From contig JAJFHI010000348.1 in NCBI GenBank assembly GCA_021775715.1, forward strand, positions 1 to 6,421: 6,421 bases of DNA, read 5' to 3'. Source of the DNA: Hyphomicrobiaceae bacterium. Its GTDB lineage: Bacteria > Pseudomonadota > Alphaproteobacteria > Rhizobiales > Hyphomicrobiaceae. Shown here one piece after another: positions 6,106-6,421 of this stretch; within the stretch, counting starts at the first letter, position 1, and every line of letters starts with the position of its first letter. Position numbers and translations under genes: made by a program. The notes under the pieces were generated by a model. It saw only the letters and a program-made list of their open reading frames with translations. It was not told where the DNA came from and did no database searches.

Positions 6106-6421
6106 TCTGTTCACCTAATGGGTTGCCGTTATCATCCACGACTTCAGAGCGAGCCAAGGCTTCAGCCAGACGTTCATGCTCTTTGTAGTATTCTGCGCGT
6201 TCCCACATACGCGGACGCGAGATGCCCGTTGATCTGTGGCGGCCCGTCAATTTGCCGTTCGCATCTTCACCCTGAACTTCATAGACGACGAGGTTTTGCA
6301 AAGTAACAACGTCACCTTCCATACCGAGCACTTCGGTAATGTGGGTGATTTTACGTGAACCGTCACGAAGACGAGACGCCTGAACGATAATGTCGATCGA
6401 ACCGGTGATCATTTCGCGGAT
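6098..6421 (-). CDS. cpaF: Tad pilus assembly ATPase CpaF/TadA, C-terminal fragment
   Basis: Only the last 107 residues are inside the window; the gene continues past the right edge, where the Walker motifs would be. The visible part opens with IREMITGSIDIIVQASRLRD, runs through GSRKITHITEVLGMEGDVV, and has the family-typical STGISRPRMWERAEYYKEHE near the end, then a short variable Asp/Asn/Gly-rich tail. This is the conserved C-terminal end of the CpaF/TadA branch of type II/IV secretion ATPases, the hexameric cytoplasmic motor that powers both extension and retraction of Tad pili. Its TAG overlaps the tadB ATG by 8 bp, so cpaF, tadB and tadC are cotranscribed. The identification rests on sequence similarity and on gene order. 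A methionine at 6412 is internal and not a start. Confidence 0.94.
   Translation of the reverse strand: MREMITGSIDIIVQASRLRDGSRKITHITEVLGMEGDVVTLQNLVVYEVQGEDANGKLTGRHRSTGISRPRMWERAEYYKEHERLAEALARSEVVDDNGNPLGEQNG
6111..6116 (-). promoter_or_regulatory. Shine-Dalgarno deciding the tadB start
   Basis: AGGTGA on the minus strand lies five bases before ATG 6105 and inside the last cpaF codons. Because the alternative GTG 6114 is part of this box, ATG 6105 is the start it serves. Confidence 0.7.

Overview
The window looks like chromosomal DNA of an alphaproteobacterium, most likely in or near the Hyphomicrobiales (rhizobial) lineages. This is inferred from the CpaF/TadB/TadC protein sequences, the short (about 470-residue) form of M17 aminopeptidase, and the linked cytoplasmic SH3-NlpC/P60 peptidase. 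No sequence search was possible, so the taxonomy is a judgement.

Layout from left to right. (1) Positions 1-860, minus strand: an NlpC/P60 (C40) cysteine peptidase with N-terminal SH3-like domains, cut by the left edge. (2) Positions 857-2275, minus strand: an M17 leucyl aminopeptidase whose stop overlaps the GTG start of the C40 gene by four bases, so the two form a translationally coupled pair. (3) Positions 2276-2455: a divergent intergenic region with a 12-bp perfect palindrome and a small hairpin. (4) Positions 2456-3412, plus strand: a TPR protein of the TadD type with an N-terminal signal or lipoprotein-like segment, followed by a strong rho-independent terminator at 3474-3510. (5) Positions 3511-3927: about 420 bases with no credible protein gene, rich in short hairpins and carrying a diverged direct duplication. 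(6) A minus-strand terminator at 3928-3963. (7) Positions 4045-6421, minus strand: the end of a Tad (Flp) pilus operon, in transcription order cpaF (3' end only), tadB, tadC.

The right half belongs to the tight-adherence pilus machine. CpaF is the hexameric motor ATPase, TadB and TadC are its inner-membrane platform partners, and the TPR protein is the likely TadD assembly factor. TadD is transcribed convergently toward tadC from its own upstream region instead of being the last gene of the operon. The left half is a separate two-gene unit of peptidases without signal peptides, plausibly used in cytoplasmic peptide or murein-peptide turnover.

Most of the window is ordinary. The part least explained by known features is the structured, partly duplicated stretch between the two convergent terminators (3511-3927), which is the best candidate for an undescribed element or non-coding RNA. 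The evidence for that is only structural.
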